DNA from: Hydrogenophaga sp.
GTDB taxonomy: Bacteria; Pseudomonadota; Gammaproteobacteria; Burkholderiales; Burkholderiaceae_C
Direction: 5' to 3'
Length of the DNA: 52,651 bases
NCBI RefSeq assembly: GCF_030158645.1
Contig: NZ_JAOASO010000064.1
Location: forward strand, 1-52,651
The position numbers and the translations under genes are program-made. The notes under the pieces are model-generated. The model searched no databases and had not been told where the DNA came from. It saw only the letters and a list, made by a program, of their open reading frames with translations. Shown in pieces: positions 16,401-23,486 of this stretch; positions within the stretch are counted from its first letter, which is position 1; every line of letters begins with the position of its first letter.

Positions 16401-16969
16401 CGGTAAGGCACGAGGCTGCCCATGGGGAAGAGGTCGATCAAGCCGCCGCGCACCGCGTATTCGCCCGGGCTCACCACCTGGGTCACGTGCTGGTAGCCCG
16501 CGAGCGTGAGCTGGCTCTTCAGGCGCGCTTCATCGAGCTTTTGTTTGACCTTGAACTGGAAGGTGTAGCCAGCCAGGAACGCCGGTGGCGCCACGCGGTA
16601 CAGCGCGGTGGTGGCGGGCACCAGCACCACGTCGGCGCCGGTGTCCTTGTCGCGCTGCGAGATTCTCCAAAGGGTGGCCAGGCGTTCGCTGATCAGGTCC
16701 TGGTGCGGCGAGAAGGTGTCGTAGGGCAGGGTTTCCCAGTCGGGAAACAACGCGCAGCGCAGCTCCGGCGCGAAGAACGCCATCTCGTCGATGAGGCGCT
16801 GCGCGTCGTTGGCGTCCGACGTGATGATGGCCGTGAGTCGGCCCGCGGCCTTGTCGCGCGCCGCGAGTTTGGCCAGCAGCAGCGCGTCGGCCGAGCCGCC
16901 AGGGTGGGGCAGGGTGAAGCGTTTGCCGGGGGTGAGTTTGGGGAGGTCCATGACGGGCGGTGTTTCCAT
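13469..16969 (-). CDS. mfd: Transcription-repair coupling factor Mfd
   Basis: At about 1166 residues this is a full-length Mfd, the ATP-dependent translocase that removes stalled RNA polymerase and recruits UvrA. Visible parts in order are the UvrB-like N-terminal region (TAIITSDANDAQRLIDEM, MGSLVPYRVDLFDDEIDSIRTFDP), the polymerase-interacting domain (GDPVVHITHGIGRYRGL), the RecG-like translocase with Walker A GDVGFGKTEVALR and the DEEHRFG box, and the C-terminal regulatory domain. The ATG at 16969 is chosen; a GTG at 16978 is also possible and lies inside a large hairpin. It is divergent from ispD. Confidence 0.96.
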   Translation of the reverse strand: METPPVMDLPKLTPGKRFTLPHPGGSADALLLAKLAARDKAAGRLTAIITSDANDAQRLIDEMAFFAPELRCALFPDWETLPYDTFSPHQDLISERLATLWRISQRDKDTGADVVLVPATTALYRVAPPAFLAGYTFQFKVKQKLDEARLKSQLTLAGYQHVTQVVSPGEYAVRGGLIDLFPMGSLVPYRVDLFDDEIDSIRTFDPDSQRSLYPVPEVRLLPGREFPMDDGARAKFRSRWRELLDGDPTKSRIYKDMGNGVATAGIEYYLPLFFDDTATVFDYLGADATVVLHGDLEPAFQRFWQDTKDRYRLVHGDPERPVLPPDSLFLSVEQFYARANAHAQLSVRPVQADQEHSAFAQKLGDLSVVRGAEDPLSRLQGHIRNTAQRVLLLAESDGRRESLLDFLRASGVNPPAFDSLLEFQTSSEKLGIATAALSTGFSWLEDGIDFVTETELFAASPTTRRRKKQEQVSDVDALIKDLSELNLGDPVVHITHGIGRYRGLVNMDMGEKNADGTPALMEFLHLEYADKAVLYVPVSQLQLIGRYTGVGADEAPLHRLGSGQWEKAKRKAAEQVRDAAAELLNIYARRAARQGHAFRYSAQDYEVFANDFGFEETADQRAAIHAVIQDMISPRPMDRLVCGDVGFGKTEVALRAAFVAVTGGRQVALLAPTTLLAEQHYQTLVDRFAKWPVKIAEMSRFRSAKEITAAAKGLADGSVDIVVGTHKLLSESVKFKDLGLLIIDEEHRFGVRHKEQMKALRAEVDVLTLTATPIPRTLGMALEGLRDLSVIATAPQRRLAIKTFVRNEGNGVIREAVLRELKRGGQVYFLHNEVDTIENRRQKLEEILPEARIAIAHGQMPERELERVMRDFVAQRFNVLLCSTIIETGIDVPTANTIVMARADKFGLAQLHQLRGRVGRSHHQAYAYLMVPDIEGLTKQAAQRLDAIQQMEELGSGFYLAMHDLEIRGAGEVLGENQSGNMLEVGFQLYNEMLSEAVRSLKAGREPDLLSPLSVTTDINLHAPALLPSDYCGDVHLRLSFYKKLATAQTTDQVDSLLEEIVDRFGKLPPQAQTLVDVHRLRVLSAPYGVVKVDAAPGVIQITFRPNPPFDSMRIIELIQKNRHIKLAGNEKLRIERALPEVKDRVQLVRDVLRSLGQPTKQPATV

Positions 16970-16974
16970 GACGA

Positions 16975-17004
16975 ACACCCCCGGTCCGAGCGGACAGGGG
17001 GTGT
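16975..17004. promoter_or_regulatory. Large dyad between mfd and ispD, covering the mfd ribosome-binding site
   Basis: ACACCCCC (16975-16982) pairs with GGGGGTGT (16997-17004), and inside it GTCCG (16984-16988) pairs with CGGAC (16991-16995). One G/A mismatch separates the two stems and the loop has only two bases. On the mfd transcript the 3' arm reads GGGGGTGT just upstream of the ATG at 16969, so the only Shine-Dalgarno-like sequence would be locked in the hairpin. The dyad could instead be a protein-binding site shared by the divergent genes. Confidence 0.5.
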
Positions 17005-17034
17005 GTGAGGCCTGATTTTAGAATGCAGCCACCC

Positions 17035-17769
17035 ATGCCCGATGCCGCCCACGAATTGACCCCCCACACCACTCCAGAGGCCGGCATCCGTTGCCACGCC
17101 TTGTTGCCCTGCGCCGGCACCGGCTCGCGAGCCGGCACCGAAGTCCCCAAGCAGTACCAACCCATCCTCGGCCTGCCCATGGTGTTGCACACCCTGGTGG
17201 CCCTGCGCGCGGTCACGCGGCTGGACCGCCTGGTGGTGGTCGCGGCGCCCGGTGACGATTTCTGGAACACCGGCTATCCCGGGGTCAAGGCGCTGCGCTG
17301 CGGCGGCAGCACCCGCGCTGAAAGCGTCTTCAACGGCTTGCAGGCCTTGCTGGACGAGGGGACCGATCCGGCCGACTGGGTGCTGGTGCACGACGCTGCG
17401 CGCTGCCTGGTGACCGCGCCCATGGTCGATGCGCTGATCGACGCCTGCCAACACGACGCCGTGGGCGGCCTGCTGGCCATCCCTTTGCCCGACACGCTCA
17501 AGGCCGAGACCGATGGCCGTGTGAGCGCCACGGTGGACCGCGCGGGCAAGTGGCTGGCGCAGACGCCGCAGATGTTTCGTCTCGGTGCCTTGCACGCCGC
17601 ACTGAAAGCGACGGTGCCAGAGCGCTTTGCCGGCGTCACCGACGAGGCCAGCGCCATGGAAATGGCCGGTCACCGCCCGCTGCTCGTGCAAGGCAGTGCG
17701 CGCAATTTCAAGATCACCTACCCCGATGACTTCGCGCTGGCCGAAGCCATCTTCAGGAGCCGCGCATGA
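17035..17769 (+). CDS. ispD: 2-C-methyl-D-erythritol 4-phosphate cytidylyltransferase
   Basis: This 244-residue enzyme makes CDP-methylerythritol from MEP and CTP in the non-mevalonate isoprenoid pathway. The nucleotide-binding start ([22 protein letters not shown]) carries the Gly-rich loop and conserved Arg and Lys, and [12 protein letters not shown] and [10 protein letters not shown] are the usual substrate-site motifs. Alternative starts are a GTG at 17005 and an ATG at 17023. A TAGAAT at 17019-17024 could be a -10 element, which would make a start at 17035 nearly leaderless. It overlaps ispF by four bases (ATGA). Confidence 0.92.
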   Translation: MPDAAHELTPHTTPEAGIRCHALLPCAGTGSRAGTEVPKQYQPILGLPMVLHTLVALRAVTRLDRLVVVAAPGDDFWNTGYPGVKALRCGGSTRAESVFNGLQALLDEGTDPADWVLVHDAARCLVTAPMVDALIDACQHDAVGGLLAIPLPDTLKAETDGRVSATVDRAGKWLAQTPQMFRLGALHAALKATVPERFAGVTDEASAMEMAGHRPLLVQGSARNFKITYPDDFALAEAIFRSRA

Positions 17770-18260
17770 ACACCGCCCCCATGTTTCGCATCGGCGAGGG
17801 CTGGGACGTGCACGCGCTCGTGCCGGGCCGCCAACTCATCATCGGTGGTGTGCACATTCCGCACACCCAAGGCCTGCTGGGTCATTCCGATGCCGACGTG
17901 CTGTTGCACGCCATCACCGACGCCTTGCTCGGTGCCGCCGCGCTGGGTGACATCGGGCGCCATTTCCCCGACACCGACGAGCGTTTCAAGGGCGCCGATT
18001 CGAGCGTGCTGCTCCAGGAGGCGGCCCGGCGGGTGCGCGAGGCGGGTTTCGAGATCGGCAACGTCGACAGCACCGTGATCGCGCAAGCCCCCAAACTCGC
18101 ACCACACATCCCGGCCATGGTGGAGGGCATCGCCCGCACGCTGGGTGTCGCGGTGGGTCAGGTGAATGTGAAAGCCAAGACCGCCGAGAAAATCGGGCCG
18201 GTCGGGCAGGGCCTGTCGATCGAAGCGCGCGCGGCGGCCTTGCTGTTCAAGCCGGCCTGA
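17766..18260 (+). CDS. ispF: 2-C-methyl-D-erythritol 2,4-cyclodiphosphate synthase
   Basis: This 164-residue enzyme cyclises CDP-ME 2-phosphate to the cyclodiphosphate, the fifth step of the MEP pathway. The metal-binding motif G-x-D-x-H (GWDVHALV) is at residues 12-16, with the conserved [25 protein letters not shown] segment following, then FPDTD and [12 protein letters not shown]. Its start overlaps the ispD stop, so the two are translated together, a common ispDF pairing. The end is convergent with the sensor kinase gene, 9 bases away. Confidence 0.96.
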   Translation: MNTAPMFRIGEGWDVHALVPGRQLIIGGVHIPHTQGLLGHSDADVLLHAITDALLGAAALGDIGRHFPDTDERFKGADSSVLLQEAARRVREAGFEIGNVDSTVIAQAPKLAPHIPAMVEGIARTLGVAVGQVNVKAKTAEKIGPVGQGLSIEARAAALLFKPA

Positions 18261-18269
18261 ACCCCGGCG

Positions 18270-19673
18270 TCAGCCGGGAGCGCGTTGCAGCTTCAGGTGG
18301 GCCGACAAGCCGCCCGTGCTGCTGTTGGCCAGCGCAAAGCGGCCACCCATGCGGGCAACCGCCCGGTCAACGATGGCCAGTCCCAAACCCGTGCCGGTGG
18401 CCGATGTCCGGGAGACATCCCCCCGAAAAAACGGCTGGGTCAGCTGCTCCAGGATCTCGGGGTCCACGCCCTGCCCGTGGTCGCGCAGTTTGATCAACAC
18501 CCAGTCGTCCTTGGGCTTGGCGGCGATCTCCACCCGCGCCACGCCCGTGGCGGGATCGCGTCCGTACCGGCAGGCGTTCTCCAGCAGGTTGGCGAACACG
18601 CGCTGCAATTCCACCGCGTCGCCCATCACCACGGTATCGGGCGGGATGCTGGTGGTGAACACGTTGCGTTCGTCGTCGCCCAGCGCAAACACCGCCGCGT
18701 CCACCACCTGGTTCAAGCTCACGCGTTCGGGTGTGATGTGGTCGGGCCGCGCGTAGTCGAGGAACTTGTCGATGATCGAATTGACCTGCTCGATGTCGGC
18801 GGCCATGTGTTCGCGCGCCTGTGGGTCGGCCACGCTCATCTCGGTTTCCAGTCTCAGGCGCGACAGCGGCGTGCGCAGGTCGTGCGAGATACCGGCCAGC
18901 ATCAGCGCACGGTCCTGCTCGATCTTGGACAGCCGCTGCGCCATGCGGTTGAAGCCGATGTTGACTTCGCGGATCTCGCTGGTCGCCACGGTCTCATTGA
19001 GCTGGCTGGCATTGAAGTCGCCTTCGCGCACGCGGCTGGCGGCGAACGAGAGTTTTTTCAGCGGGCGGTTGATCAGGCGGGCAATCAGCGCAGCCCCGGT
19101 GAGCGAAAGCAGGGCGGCTGTGCCCAGCCAGATCAACCAGGTGGTGCCGGCCACCGGACCAATGCGAGAAGGGTCGGTGAGCAACCAATAGGGGTCGCCG
19201 TCGATGGTGAAGCCGATCCACAGGCCTGGCGTGCCATTCACCTCGCGTGCCACCAGGGTGTCGGGCCCCAGGCGCCCACTCAGTCGCTCGGCCACGTTGC
19301 GGCTGAGCACGTCGGTGTTGTAGAGGCGGTAGGTGTCGTTGGGCTCCCGCGGTGCAATCCGCAGGCCCTCTTCGTCGGCCAGGGTCTTGATCAGCGAGAC
19401 CCGGGCGATCGAATCCGAATGAACCAGAGCCGCCCGGCTCAGGTTGACCAGCGAGGCGAGCTGGTTGGCGCTTTGAAGGGCCCGCGGTTCGTACTCGAGC
19501 GCTCGAAAGGTTTGCAGCCACGCCACGATGCAGCCCACCAGCAGAAGCGCCAGGAAGAAAAAGGTTCGCCAGAACAGACTGAAGCCCCGGTTGGGCCTCA
19601 GCTCCAGCGGGGCCGGTGCGGTCTCCAGCGACGTGGGCTGGGTTTCGAAGGGAAGCCGCGATTCTTCCGACAT
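18270..19673 (-). CDS. envZ: EnvZ-type sensor histidine kinase
   Basis: This 467-residue inner-membrane kinase has a transmembrane helix at about 34-54, a periplasmic domain at about 55-175, a second helix at about 177-199, a HAMP linker at about 200-252, a dimerisation helix with phosphorylated H264 (AGISHDLRTPLSRLR), and an ATPase domain with N box (NLLENACRYG), G1 (DHGQGVDP) and G2 (GTGLGLAIV). It overlaps the response regulator by one base (TGATG), so the two are translated together. The H-box matches EnvZ-type kinases. The stimulus is unknown, though osmolarity or envelope state is likely from the family. Confidence 0.88.
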   Translation of the reverse strand: MSEESRLPFETQPTSLETAPAPLELRPNRGFSLFWRTFFFLALLLVGCIVAWLQTFRALEYEPRALQSANQLASLVNLSRAALVHSDSIARVSLIKTLADEEGLRIAPREPNDTYRLYNTDVLSRNVAERLSGRLGPDTLVAREVNGTPGLWIGFTIDGDPYWLLTDPSRIGPVAGTTWLIWLGTAALLSLTGAALIARLINRPLKKLSFAASRVREGDFNASQLNETVATSEIREVNIGFNRMAQRLSKIEQDRALMLAGISHDLRTPLSRLRLETEMSVADPQAREHMAADIEQVNSIIDKFLDYARPDHITPERVSLNQVVDAAVFALGDDERNVFTTSIPPDTVVMGDAVELQRVFANLLENACRYGRDPATGVARVEIAAKPKDDWVLIKLRDHGQGVDPEILEQLTQPFFRGDVSRTSATGTGLGLAIVDRAVARMGGRFALANSSTGGLSAHLKLQRAPG

Positions 19674-20404
19674 CAGGCGTTGCCGTCCGGCACGAACACA
19701 TAGCCCACGCCCCACACGGTCTGCAGGTAGCGCGGCGATGCGGCATCTTCCTCGATCAGCTTGCGCAGCCGGGACACCTGCACATCCAGGCTGCGGTCAA
19801 ACGGCTCGAACTCGCGGCCGCGCGCGAGCTGAGCCAGCTTTTCACGCGAGAGCGGCTGGCGCGGATGGCGCACGAGTGCCTTGAGCATGGCGAACTCGCC
19901 CGTGGTCAGAGGCAGGTCGGCGCCTTCCTTGCGCAGCGTGCGCAAGCTCAGATCGAACTCGAAGGGACCGAAGTTCACCACCTCCTGGTCCTGGGACGGC
20001 GCGCCGGGCACTTCGGTGGGCGGGCGGCGGCGCAGCACCGCGTGGATGCGGGCCAGCAATTCGCGCGGGTTGAAGGGCTTGCCCAGGTAGTCGTCAGCAC
20101 CGACTTCCAGGCCCACGATGCGGTCGACGTCTTCGCTCTTGGCGGTGAGCATGATGATCGGCGTGCGGTCGCCATTGGCGCGCAGGCGGCGGCAGATGGA
20201 CAGGCCGTCTTCGCCCGGCATCATGAGGTCGAGGACGATCAAATCCACCGAATCTCGCTGCAGAACCCGGTTGAGCGACTTGCCATCTTCGGCCAACATC
20301 ACTTCAAACCCTTCCTGCATGAGGTAGCGGCGCAGCAGGTCGCGAATGCGGACATCGTCATCCACCACCAGTATCTTGTTGGGGCGAGCGTTGTTTTGTG
20401 GCAT
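19673..20404 (-). CDS. ompR: OmpR-family response regulator
   Basis: This 243-residue regulator has a receiver domain (about 10-125, with VVDDDVRIRD acidic pocket and phospho-acceptor D59 in IVLDLMMPGEDG) and a winged-helix DNA-binding domain (about 150-240: PLTTGEFAMLKALVRHPRQPLSRE, then RSLDVQVSRLRKLIEED, then LQTVWGVGYVF). An AGGAAG ribosome-binding site precedes the ATG at 20404. The kinase gene follows immediately, as in ompR-envZ operons. OmpR-box-like sequences lie in its own upstream region (20421-20497), suggesting that it controls itself and the divergent gene. Confidence 0.92.
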   Translation of the reverse strand: MPQNNARPNKILVVDDDVRIRDLLRRYLMQEGFEVMLAEDGKSLNRVLQRDSVDLIVLDLMMPGEDGLSICRRLRANGDRTPIIMLTAKSEDVDRIVGLEVGADDYLGKPFNPRELLARIHAVLRRRPPTEVPGAPSQDQEVVNFGPFEFDLSLRTLRKEGADLPLTTGEFAMLKALVRHPRQPLSREKLAQLARGREFEPFDRSLDVQVSRLRKLIEEDAASPRYLQTVWGVGYVFVPDGNA

Positions 20405-20420
20405 GTAGGCAACTTCCTGA

Positions 20421-20497
20421 ATATGTAACAAACGCGATTGTGGCAGCGCCAAGTGCTTGTCAGCACTGGATTTTTATTTTTCTGACATGCTGTTACA
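20421..20497. promoter_or_regulatory. Candidate OmpR-type binding sites in ompR/secreted-protein intergenic region
   Basis: Two related sites face each other in this 168-base divergent gap. On the minus strand TTTGTTACATAT covers 20421-20432. On the plus strand TTTTATTTTTCTGACATGCT covers 20472-20491 and runs into TGTTACA at 20491-20497. Both resemble the T-rich GTTACATAT-type boxes bound by enterobacterial OmpR. Between them AGTGCT-TGTC-AGCACT (20452-20467) forms a short hairpin followed by a T-rich run. The sequence match is seen directly; binding is an inference from the adjacent ompR gene. Confidence 0.4.
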
Positions 20498-20572
20498 GAT
20501 GTTGCCCGCGACGGCGGTCCCTTCATAGCACGCACATCCCACAATGAACGAATTGTTGATACTCGAGCGACC

Positions 20573-20869
20573 ATGAAAACGTATTTGCCTGTGGGCTTGA
20601 TCCTGTTGACGCTCGGCTCGGCACACGCCGGCCCGGGTGATCGGCGAACCCAGCCGCTGCCGTCCAACGGTTCGGTGATGGTCATGCCCATCTCGGTGGA
20701 TGAGAGCGAGCCTCGGGGTGGCGGCATGCGCTTGCGCGAAGTGCTCAGGCAACCCTTTGACGACATGGAAGACAACGCCAAGCCTTACCGCTTGTCCGTT
20801 GAAGAGCGTCAGCGACTGCGCGAACAACTTCGCGGTCAGTCACATCACGAAAACAAATTCAAACCATGA
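20573..20869 (+). CDS. Small secreted protein upstream of SIMPL-domain gene
   Basis: This 98-residue precursor has a signal peptide (TYLPVGLILLTLGSAHAG, cleavage near residue 19). The mature part is hydrophilic and ends with a charged helix (LSVEERQRLREQLRGQ). I recognise no family, although the ending resembles short helical periplasmic proteins with an EERxxLR motif. Its stop overlaps the start of the SIMPL-domain gene by four bases (ATGA), so the two are co-translated. It is divergent from ompR across the candidate OmpR sites, so it may belong to that regulon. Confidence 0.75.
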   Translation: MKTYLPVGLILLTLGSAHAGPGDRRTQPLPSNGSVMVMPISVDESEPRGGGMRLREVLRQPFDDMEDNAKPYRLSVEERQRLREQLRGQSHHENKFKP

Positions 20870-21603
20870 CCTTGTCAGCACACCGCACCGTTCACCCGTC
20901 CAGATTGCGCACCCTCCTTCTCTCTTCTCTCCTCGCCATCGGCACCCTGGCCCAGGCCCAGAGCGTGCAGCCACACCCCCTCAATGTTGTGAATCTGTCG
21001 GCCAGTGGCTTTCTCGAAGCTCCGCAAGACTGGTTGAGCATGAGTTTGAGCACCACCCGCGAAGGGCCTGATGCGGTCACGGTGCAAAACCAGCTCAAGA
21101 CCGCCCTTGAAGCCGCGCTGGCCGTGGCACGTGCCAGTGCCCAGCCCCAGCAACTCGAGGTGCGCACGGGCCAGTTCAGCCTGTATCCGCGTTATTCGGA
21201 CAAGGGCAAGATCAGCGGCTGGCAAGGCAGCACCGAGCTGGTTCTCGAAGGGCGCGATTTCGCCCGGATCAGCACCACCGCGGGCAAGATCCAGACACTG
21301 ACCATGAGCAACGTGGGTTTCTCACTGTCGCGCGAAGCGCGCCAGAAGCTGGAGTCCGATGTGCAGGCCATGGCCATTGAGCGCTTCAAGGTCAAGGCCG
21401 GCGAAGTGGCCAAGGGATTTGGTTTTGCCGGCTACAGCTTGCGCGAGGTCTCGGTGAGTTCGGCCGATCAGGAGGGCCGTCCTTTCCAGCCGCGCGCCAT
21501 GGCCATGGAAGCCAAGGCCGCCATGTCGGACGCGGCGGTGCCGGTGGAGCCGGGCAAGTCCACCGTCAACGTCTCGGTTTCCGGGTCGGTTCAGTTGAAG
21601 TGA
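20866..21603 (+). CDS. SIMPL (DUF541) domain periplasmic protein
   Basis: This 245-residue precursor has a signal peptide (TLLLSSLLAIGTLAQAQ, about 16-32) followed by one SIMPL/DUF541 domain (about 40-245). The opening NVVNLSASGFLEAPQDWLSMSL strand and the VRTGQFSLYPRYSDKGKISGWQGSTEL and LTMSNVGFSLS segments follow the family pattern. Proteins of this group are periplasmic or outer-membrane associated and have been linked to oxidative stress and signalling, but their activity is unknown. It is translationally coupled to the small secreted protein upstream. A GC-rich intergenic repeat follows. Confidence 0.85.
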   Translation: MTLSAHRTVHPSRLRTLLLSSLLAIGTLAQAQSVQPHPLNVVNLSASGFLEAPQDWLSMSLSTTREGPDAVTVQNQLKTALEAALAVARASAQPQQLEVRTGQFSLYPRYSDKGKISGWQGSTELVLEGRDFARISTTAGKIQTLTMSNVGFSLSREARQKLESDVQAMAIERFKVKAGEVAKGFGFAGYSLREVSVSSADQEGRPFQPRAMAMEAKAAMSDAAVPVEPGKSTVNVSVSGSVQLK

Positions 21604-21619
21604 AGAACCGTCTCGCCTG

Positions 21620-21690
21620 ACGCAACCCAGCCCCACGGCGCCGGGCTTCGTGCGCCACCCGCCGGAGGGGGGCGCGCGAAGCGCGAAGGA
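21620..21690. repeat. GC-rich intergenic repeat of Comamonadaceae type
   Basis: The gap between the SIMPL gene and the convergent dehydrogenase gene holds a GC-rich element with short palindromes, including CGCCGGGCTTCGTGCGCC, GGAGGGGGGCGCGC and GCGCGAAGCGCG. Comparable elements are scattered between genes in Acidovorax, Variovorax and Hydrogenophaga genomes, from general knowledge. A second element of the same general kind lies at 50655-50705. It may also end convergent transcripts. Confidence 0.4.
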
Positions 21691-21695
21691 GCTGA

Positions 21696-22466
21696 CTACT
21701 GCGCCGCCCAGCCGCCGTCCATGTTCCATGCGACACCGCGCACGTTGTTGGCCGCCGAAGAGCAGAAGAACACCGCCAGTTGGCCCAGCTCGTCGGGCGT
21801 GGTGAACTGCATCGACGGCTCTTTCTCACCCAGCAGCTGTTTCTTGGCGTCCTCGTTGGAGATCCCCAGCGCAGCGGCCTTGGCGTCCACCTGTTTCTGC
21901 ACCAGGGGCGTGAGCACCCAGCCCGGGCAGATGGCGTTGCAGGTCACACCGGTGGTGGCGTTCTCCAGCGCTGTCACCTTGGTCAGGCCCACGATGCCGT
22001 GTTTGGCCGCCACGTAGGCGGACTTCTCGGCCGAGCCGACCAGGCCGTGCACCGAAGCCACGTTGATGATGCGGCCCCAGTTGGCCTTCTGCATCGCGGG
22101 CAGCGCGAGTCGGCTGGCGTGGAAGGCGCTGGTGAGGTTGATGGCGATGATGGCGTCCCACCGCTCGACCGGAAAGTCTTCAATGCGCGCCACGTGCTGG
22201 ATGCCGGCGTTGTTCACCAGGATGTCGACCTGTCCGAAGGTCTTGGCGGCAAACGCCATCATGGCTTCGATCTCGGCGGGCTTGCTCATGTCGGCGCCGT
22301 GGTAGGTCACCTTCACACCCAGCGCGGCGATCTCGGCCTGGGGGCCGTCGGCATCACCAAATCCGTTGAGCACGATGTTCGCGCCCTGGCGCGCCAGGGC
22401 CTTGGCGATGCCCAGGCCGATGCCGCTGGTGGAGCCGGTGACAAGGGCGGTTTTGTTGGCAAGCAT
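21696..22466 (-). CDS. bdhA: 3-hydroxybutyrate dehydrogenase (SDR family)
   Basis: This 256-residue short-chain dehydrogenase has the NAD-binding motif TGSTSGIGLGIA at about 10-21, NNAGIQHVA at about 87-95, and the catalytic Ser-Tyr-Lys set in VASVHGLVGSAEKSAYVAAKHG. The IQHV and WALTPLV-like (VLTPLVQKQ) segments are typical of D-3-hydroxybutyrate dehydrogenase, which interconverts 3-hydroxybutyrate and acetoacetate in polyhydroxybutyrate turnover. The presence of phaR in the same window supports that pathway. It is divergent from the alpha/beta hydrolase gene, with 86 bases between them. Confidence 0.9.
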   Translation of the reverse strand: MLANKTALVTGSTSGIGLGIAKALARQGANIVLNGFGDADGPQAEIAALGVKVTYHGADMSKPAEIEAMMAFAAKTFGQVDILVNNAGIQHVARIEDFPVERWDAIIAINLTSAFHASRLALPAMQKANWGRIINVASVHGLVGSAEKSAYVAAKHGIVGLTKVTALENATTGVTCNAICPGWVLTPLVQKQVDAKAAALGISNEDAKKQLLGEKEPSMQFTTPDELGQLAVFFCSSAANNVRGVAWNMDGGWAAQ

Positions 22467-22552
22467 GTGAAATCTCCACTTCCATTACGATTGATTGAAC
22501 GGTGTGCGGGTCATTATCACGGACACTTTCCGCACCTCTAACACTGCGCACC

Positions 22553-23473
22553 ATGCAAGCTCCCCAACTCCACTTCCTCACCGTGGGCGGCGCGACCGCA
22601 ACGACCGGCTTGCCGCGTCGGCTGGCTTACTGGGAATGGTCCTGCCAGACTGCCGATCAACACCGTGTGGTGGTGTGTGTGCACGGCCTGTCGCGTCAAG
22701 GCATGGACTTTGAGACCCTCGCGCAAAGCCTGCGCCAACACGCGCGTGTGGTTGCGGTGGACGTGGCGGGGCGCGGTCACAGCGACTGGCTGGCCGACCC
22801 CATGCAGTACCAGATTGCGACCTACGCTGCCGATCTGGCCGCGATGGTGGCGCACCTGCGCGCACAGTCGCCCGGTGTTCCGATCGACTGGGTCGGCACC
22901 AGCATGGGGGGGCTCATCGGCATGGCATTGGCCGCACACCCACAGACCGCACTGCGCCGGCTCGTGCTCAACGATGTGGGGCCGGTGATCCAATGGGAGG
23001 CGCTGCAGCGCATCGGCTCCTACATCGGTCTGAACCCCTCGTTCGACAGCGCGACGGCCGCGGTGGCGTACCTGGCGTCCATATCCGCCGGTTTTGGTCC
23101 GCACACGCCCGAGCAGTGGCGCGCGCTTTCGCTGCCTCTGTTGCGCGAACGTGAAGGCCGTTGGTGGTTGCATTACGACCCCGCGATCGGTGCACCTTTC
23201 AAGGCCATGACCGCTGCGGCCGACGAGCAGGCCGCGCGTCAGATGGTGCAGGCGGGCGAGGCCGCGCTCTGGGGTCTCTACGACGCCATCCAGACACCCA
23301 CCTTGCTGGTGCGTGGTGCGCAATCCGATCTGCTCACCCCCGAGACGGCCTTGCAGATGACGCAACGCGGCCCGAAAGCGCGGTTGGTCTCGTTTGAAGG
23401 TGTGGGGCACGCGCCCACGCTGGTGGCCGACGACCAGGTGGCGGCGGTGCGGGATTTCCTGCGGTCGAACTGA
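22553..23473 (+). CDS. Alpha/beta-fold hydrolase
   Basis: This 306-residue hydrolase has the oxyanion segment VVCVHGLSRQGMDF, a nucleophile elbow G-T-S-M-G-G with the catalytic Ser near residue 122, a late acidic residue in RGAQSDLLTPETA, and the catalytic His in GVGHAPTL near residue 286. The substrate is not evident; many relatives are annotated as esterases or lactonases. A GTG at 22502 would extend it, but the ATG at 22553 suits the family start. It lies 13 bases before relA and may be in the same transcript. Confidence 0.85.
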   Translation: MQAPQLHFLTVGGATATTGLPRRLAYWEWSCQTADQHRVVVCVHGLSRQGMDFETLAQSLRQHARVVAVDVAGRGHSDWLADPMQYQIATYAADLAAMVAHLRAQSPGVPIDWVGTSMGGLIGMALAAHPQTALRRLVLNDVGPVIQWEALQRIGSYIGLNPSFDSATAAVAYLASISAGFGPHTPEQWRALSLPLLREREGRWWLHYDPAIGAPFKAMTAAADEQAARQMVQAGEAALWGLYDAIQTPTLLVRGAQSDLLTPETALQMTQRGPKARLVSFEGVGHAPTLVADDQVAAVRDFLRSN

Positions 23474-23486
23474 GCTCGCGATCGGC

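Noticed and set aside
14081..17008. 975-codon plus-strand open frame opposite mfd
   Set aside because: It is the mirror of a full-length Mfd with all motifs; the translation is His- and Val-rich with no domain, typical of antisense frames in high-GC genes.
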